A stretch of DNA of 9,665 nucleotides from Acidobacteriota bacterium (lineage in GTDB: Bacteria > Acidobacteriota > Terriglobia > Terriglobales > Acidobacteriaceae). The notes below the pieces were generated by a model. The model was not told the DNA's origin. It worked only from the letters and a program-made list of their open reading frames with translations, and did not search any database. The position numbers and the translations under genes were made by a program. Positions 7,177 to 9,665 of the stretch are shown here, in pieces (the stretch's first letter is position 1; each line of letters starts with the position of its first letter). Location: positions 1 to 9,665 of the forward strand of contig JAJXZK010000448.1 of NCBI GenBank assembly GCA_021780095.1, read 5' to 3'.

Positions 7177-9084
7177 TCACATGGTGGTCGTATCGAAGGA
7201 AAGCGATTCCTGCTGCTCCTTCCCGGCTTGTCGTGCGGGTCGCTTCGGAGACTTCTCTCGAACAATGGGCCGAACCACGTCGCGAAGGTCGCGCTTGAAG
7301 ATTTTCTCCGCGACTTTAGGCAGTTCCACCTTCGGAAGACGGAAACGTGTTACGCAATTCTCGTATTTGAGGTAGCCATGCAGGTCAGGCAGGCCCTCGA
7401 TCTCTGAGGCCATCACCAGCGGTTCGATCTGGCGGTCGAGGGAGAAACTGTGCCCGCGCCGCGTGCCGTCGTAGCGGCTCTCCTTCAGGCGTTCGATCTC
7501 CACTTCGCCGATGGCTTCGCTGATCCACTTCGCCGATGGCGGGTCGGTCACCCGGAAATACATCTTCGAGCCTGGCTGCGAGAGCATCGCGCTCGCTTCC
7601 TTGCCGTAATGCGCTTCGATCTGTGTCGGGTTCTGGAACCCGAGCACAATGGGATTGCCCCACTTGCGGCTCTGCGTCAGCGCCGTGTGCAACACGGGCA
7701 GCTTATGCAGGTCGGCCAGTTCGTCGATCACAAGCCAGGTTGGGTGATGGTGCGGCTCCGGCTCGTTCAGCAGACGCATGACGAGCCAATCGAACCAGAC
7801 GGAGATGAGCGGGCGAAGCGGCTGCAGGTAGCTCGGAAAGCTGGTGATGAAGATCCAGCCCTTCCGCTCCCGTTCCCACGCCCTGGCCGTCCATTTCGAT
7901 GTCGTTTTCTCGACCGGCGGCAGGTAACGGAAAGCATTGGCCACCATGCCGAGCGCGCTTAGCACCCCGCTGCGCTGCGCTGGCGCGAAGGCATCGATCA
8001 GTTCCTGCATCTCCGTGCCCTGGACCTTTTTCTCGATTACGCTTGGGTTCGACATCCACGCCACGAGCTGCGCCGGGCTGGGGCCGAATGTGCAGAGGTA
8101 AGCGAAAATCTTTCGGGGCGCGTCGATGAAAAACTGATTGATGTCGTTCTCCGGGAACAGCGACGCGGCCATCGTTTCCGCCTCCGCCATGTCCTCCACC
8201 TCATCGACGGGCGACCAATAGGGGCAACGGGTGTCAATTGGATTGAGCACGATGTCGCCGCGTTTTTCGTCGAAGAATTGCTGAAGAAAGCCTGCCGACG
8301 AGTCGTACACGATGGCATTGTCGCCGCGGGCCTTGACCTCCAGAAGAATCTGCCGGATGGCCGTGGATTTGCCGCTGCCGGTGTCGCCGATCATAGCGAG
8401 ATGCTTGTTTTCGGCGAGCGCCGGGAGGCGGACGACAGTGCCTTTCTTGTTCACCGCGAGGCCCAGTCCGTGCGATTGGAACCGTTCGGTGAAAGCCTTC
8501 GGCTCCATCATCTCCGGCCCGCGCAGGCGGCGTCCGTAGCGGAGCCGCCTGCGGCGGGAAACATCCCATCCCGCCGTAAAGCAGAGGCCGATCGCCAGCA
8601 GGCCAAGCGTCGCTTCGATTGGCCGGGAAAAGAGGAGAAACGGACTGTGGCCGCCGTATACCCACCGGACGAGGTAAGCGCGGAGAGCTTGGTTACGGTA
8701 CATTCGCGCAGGCTCCCGATATAGTTTGCGAGCGCCGTCCCTGAGAGCCAACGTCGAGAGTTCCAGCGGAATGGGTTTGCCACCGGGCAGCACGGTTTTG
8801 CCTGGCTCCACATCATTGTCGAGGGCGGGGCGGGGCTTTCCTCTGGCATCGAGAACATAAAGCAACTGGTACTTGCCGGTGGGCCGGATTGCCCCCGCCA
8901 TTTCTGTCCGAAGGTAGTAAGGCAGGTAGTAACGTTGGAGCGGCGTGAGGCGGAAATGGAAGCAGAGCCACATCAAAAGACCGCAAAGAACCGCGCTTCC
9001 GAACACGGCTCCCCAGGTGTAAACCGGTCCATGTGGAGGCCACATCGTGGACTCATTCCGGCCCCATTTGTAGATGTTGGACAT
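7177..9084 (-). CDS. Type IV coupling protein (TrwB/TraD-type ATPase)
   Basis: A 635-residue inner-membrane ATPase that links the relaxosome to a type IV secretion channel. Two N-terminal membrane segments are visible (about 22-44 and 147-173), separated by about 100 residues that are probably periplasmic. The second is followed by an Arg-rich cytoplasmic stretch (SRRRRLRYGRRLRG). The cytoplasmic ATPase has Walker A GDTGSGKST (233-241) and Walker B LVIDELADL (451-459, Asp454-Glu455). A GFQNPTQIEAHYG segment (482-494) is typical of TrwB/TraD proteins. The tail (about 595-625) is basic. ATG 9084 is preceded by a GGAGGAG ribosome site located in the end of the upstream gene, whose stop is three bases away. 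The stop TGA is in the same frame as the downstream relaxase. Length is near TrwB (about 507) plus a larger loop; the general call is secure. No other secretion gene is visible here. Confidence 0.93.
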   Translation of the reverse strand: MSNIYKWGRNESTMWPPHGPVYTWGAVFGSAVLCGLLMWLCFHFRLTPLQRYYLPYYLRTEMAGAIRPTGKYQLLYVLDARGKPRPALDNDVEPGKTVLPGGKPIPLELSTLALRDGARKLYREPARMYRNQALRAYLVRWVYGGHSPFLLFSRPIEATLGLLAIGLCFTAGWDVSRRRRLRYGRRLRGPEMMEPKAFTERFQSHGLGLAVNKKGTVVRLPALAENKHLAMIGDTGSGKSTAIRQILLEVKARGDNAIVYDSSAGFLQQFFDEKRGDIVLNPIDTRCPYWSPVDEVEDMAEAETMAASLFPENDINQFFIDAPRKIFAYLCTFGPSPAQLVAWMSNPSVIEKKVQGTEMQELIDAFAPAQRSGVLSALGMVANAFRYLPPVEKTTSKWTARAWERERKGWIFITSFPSYLQPLRPLISVWFDWLVMRLLNEPEPHHHPTWLVIDELADLHKLPVLHTALTQSRKWGNPIVLGFQNPTQIEAHYGKEASAMLSQPGSKMYFRVTDPPSAKWISEAIGEVEIERLKESRYDGTRRGHSFSLDRQIEPLVMASEIEGLPDLHGYLKYENCVTRFRLPKVELPKVAEKIFKRDLRDVVRPIVREKSPKRPARQAGKEQQESLSFDTTTM

Positions 9085-9087
9085 GAA

Positions 9088-9471
9088 TTATTGCTCCTCC
9101 TGCCCGCGCCGGGCGAGCAGCTCGCGCGCCTTCGTGTGCTTTGTCGCATGGATCTGCTCGACGAGTTTTCGGAACTGTTCGGCGCTCATTTTTTGGCCCG
9201 ACACCAGGGGCTGCAGCGCGTTCATCACAAGAAGTTCAAGGCCGATCAGCTCGGTGAATGCGTGCATGGCAATCTTCTCTTCCGCTTCGTCGCGCAACTC
9301 CCGTACGATCACATCGCGAACCCATTCGCTCAGCCACTGTCCCCGCGTCGTCGCCATACGTTCCGCTTCCGCCATTTCGATCTCGGAGAGCTTTGTGCTC
9401 ACGGTCCGGTTCCGGCTGATCTTGGAAGCCTGCCCGCCTGCTTCCTGTTCCCCTGTTTGAGCTGTGTTCAT
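9088..9471 (-). CDS. Ribbon-helix-helix relaxosome accessory protein (TrwA-like position)
   Basis: A 127-residue protein when started at ATG 9471. The frame is open to an ATG at 9501, but that one has no ribosome site and lies inside a palindrome. ATG 9471 has a strong GGAGGTG five bases upstream, so I prefer it. Residues about 22-60 fit a ribbon-helix-helix fold: a strand RTVSTKLSE (22-30), a first helix (31-43), a turn at TTRGQ, and a second helix (46-60). The C-terminal half is helical (LIGLELLVMNALQPLV, then about 96-123) and probably mediates oligomerisation or relaxase contact. Small RHH proteins in this position (TrwA, TraY, TraJ-like) bind oriT, stimulate relaxase nicking and repress their own operon. 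This matches the repeated decamers just upstream. Family by fold is fairly sure; equivalence to TrwA is inferred from gene order. Confidence 0.82.
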   Translation of the reverse strand: MNTAQTGEQEAGGQASKISRNRTVSTKLSEIEMAEAERMATTRGQWLSEWVRDVIVRELRDEAEEKIAMHAFTELIGLELLVMNALQPLVSGQKMSAEQFRKLVEQIHATKHTKARELLARRGQEEQ

Positions 9472-9476
9472 CTGTT

Positions 9477-9483
9477 CACCTCC
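9477..9483 (-). promoter_or_regulatory. Strong ribosome site fixing the RHH gene start
   Basis: Minus-strand GGAGGTG sits five bases before ATG 9471, a near-perfect match to the 16S anti-Shine-Dalgarno sequence. It supports the start at 9471 over the upstream in-frame ATG at 9501, which has no such site. Confidence 0.8.
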
Positions 9484-9492
9484 GCTGCGGGA

Positions 9493-9510
9493 GGTAGCCA
9501 TATAGCTACC
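9493..9510. repeat. Inverted repeat GGTAGC-CATATA-GCTACC (operator-like pair 1)
   Basis: Six-base perfect arms 9493-9498 and 9505-9510. Read as decamers it holds one GGTAGCTATA-like site with one mismatch (9493-9502) and one exact site on the other strand (9501-9510). It lies just upstream of the preferred RHH start, where an autorepressor would bind. Confidence 0.65.
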
Positions 9511-9548
9511 AGCCGTCCGTAATTGCCTTTGTTTTCAATCAGTCTCTA

Positions 9549-9570
9549 TATAGCTACCGAAGTAGCTATA
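9549..9570. repeat. Inverted repeat TATAGCTAC-CGAA-GTAGCTATA (operator-like pair 2)
   Basis: Perfect 9-bp arms (9549-9557 and 9562-9570) around a four-base loop. The left half, with its flanking bases, forms an 11-base direct repeat ATATAGCTACC shared exactly with 9500-9510. The pair can be a protein-binding site or a hairpin when single-stranded, as expected in an origin of transfer. Confidence 0.75.
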
Positions 9571-9589
9571 CAGCACCCTTTCAGGGGTG

Positions 9590-9665
9590 GAGTGTCGAAA
9601 TAAACCCGGCGCGTAAGCGACGAACCGGATACCTGACTGCTACGACTGGCTGCGCTAGATCGGAA
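9590..9665. other. Non-coding right edge, last 9 bases adapter-like
   Basis: No gene or clear repeat is visible in these 76 bases, which probably continue the oriT/leader region. The final nine bases, AGATCGGAA (9657-9665), are identical to the start of the common Illumina adapter. They may be leftover library sequence at a contig end rather than genomic DNA. Confidence 0.45.

Larger units (their letters stand above)
9493..9589. other. Candidate origin of transfer (oriT) and operon control region
   Basis: The region directly upstream of the RHH-coupling protein-relaxase operon, where oriT lies in R388-like systems. It combines the two decamer pairs (9493-9510 and 9549-9570) with a further small hairpin. 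On the minus strand this hairpin has CACCC and GGGTG arms around CTGAAA (plus 9574-9589). It is followed by CTGTATAGC (plus 9565-9573). From memory the R388 nic region has a GAAA-loop hairpin ending GGTGC and then TGTCT/ATAGC, so the resemblance is suggestive. The spacing from hairpin to ATAGC is shorter here and ATAGC also belongs to the decamer repeat, so the nick site is unproven. Confidence 0.45.

Noticed and set aside
4442..8243. A 12-base repeat TGTCAATTGGAT found near 4442 and near 8232
   Set aside because: A repeat of this length is expected by chance in a window of this size, and one copy lies inside the coupling-protein gene.
1..9665. CRISPR arrays, tRNA or rRNA genes, insertion sequences
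   Set aside because: I saw no regularly spaced repeats, tRNA-like cloverleaf, rRNA-like segment, transposase gene or matched terminal repeats in the window.

Overview
The window looks like an accessory segment, most likely plasmid or integrative-conjugative-element DNA, from a moderately GC-rich Gram-negative bacterium. The evidence is a complete conjugative DNA-processing operon on the right next to stress and toxin-antitoxin genes on the left. The relaxase and coupling protein resemble, from memory, those carried by soil bacteria such as Acidobacteriota. That assignment is a weak inference; nothing here fixes the taxon. There are no rRNA, tRNA or housekeeping genes.

Left part (1-1300, minus strand): one long gene enters from its start at 1300 and runs off the left edge without a stop. 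It encodes a J-domain-like/TPR protein of the kind often linked to bacterial Hsp70s. A divergent intergenic region (1301-1659) separates it from a plus-strand operon. That operon encodes a Xre/MbcA/ParS-type antitoxin (1660-2052), an unrecognised 107-residue protein with a basic tail (2056-2379), a RES-domain toxin (2445-3113) and a DUF4238 protein (3138-4112). The antitoxin and toxin form a recognisable NAD-targeting type II toxin-antitoxin pair. It is unusual in having a gene inserted between the two partners and a fourth gene behind.

Middle (4113-4452): a convergent intergenic gap with several inverted repeats, including a perfect 9-bp hairpin, and no supportable gene.

Right part (4453-9471, minus strand): a compact operon encoding a ribbon-helix-helix accessory protein (127 residues from the start chosen here), a TrwB/TraD-type coupling ATPase (635 residues) and a MobF (TrwC/TraI-type) relaxase-helicase (905 residues). 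The gaps are 3 and 6 nt, and the order is the same as trwA-trwB-trwC of R388. Upstream of it (9493-9589) are four copies of a GGTAGCTATA-like decamer in two inverted pairs. Beside them is a small hairpin followed by a TGTATAGC string, which I propose as the operator/oriT region. The relaxase would nick and unwind this site, the RHH protein would bind it, and the coupling protein would deliver the complex to a type IV secretion channel. No channel gene is visible in the window. The last nine bases match the beginning of a common sequencing adapter, so the right edge may be a contig end.
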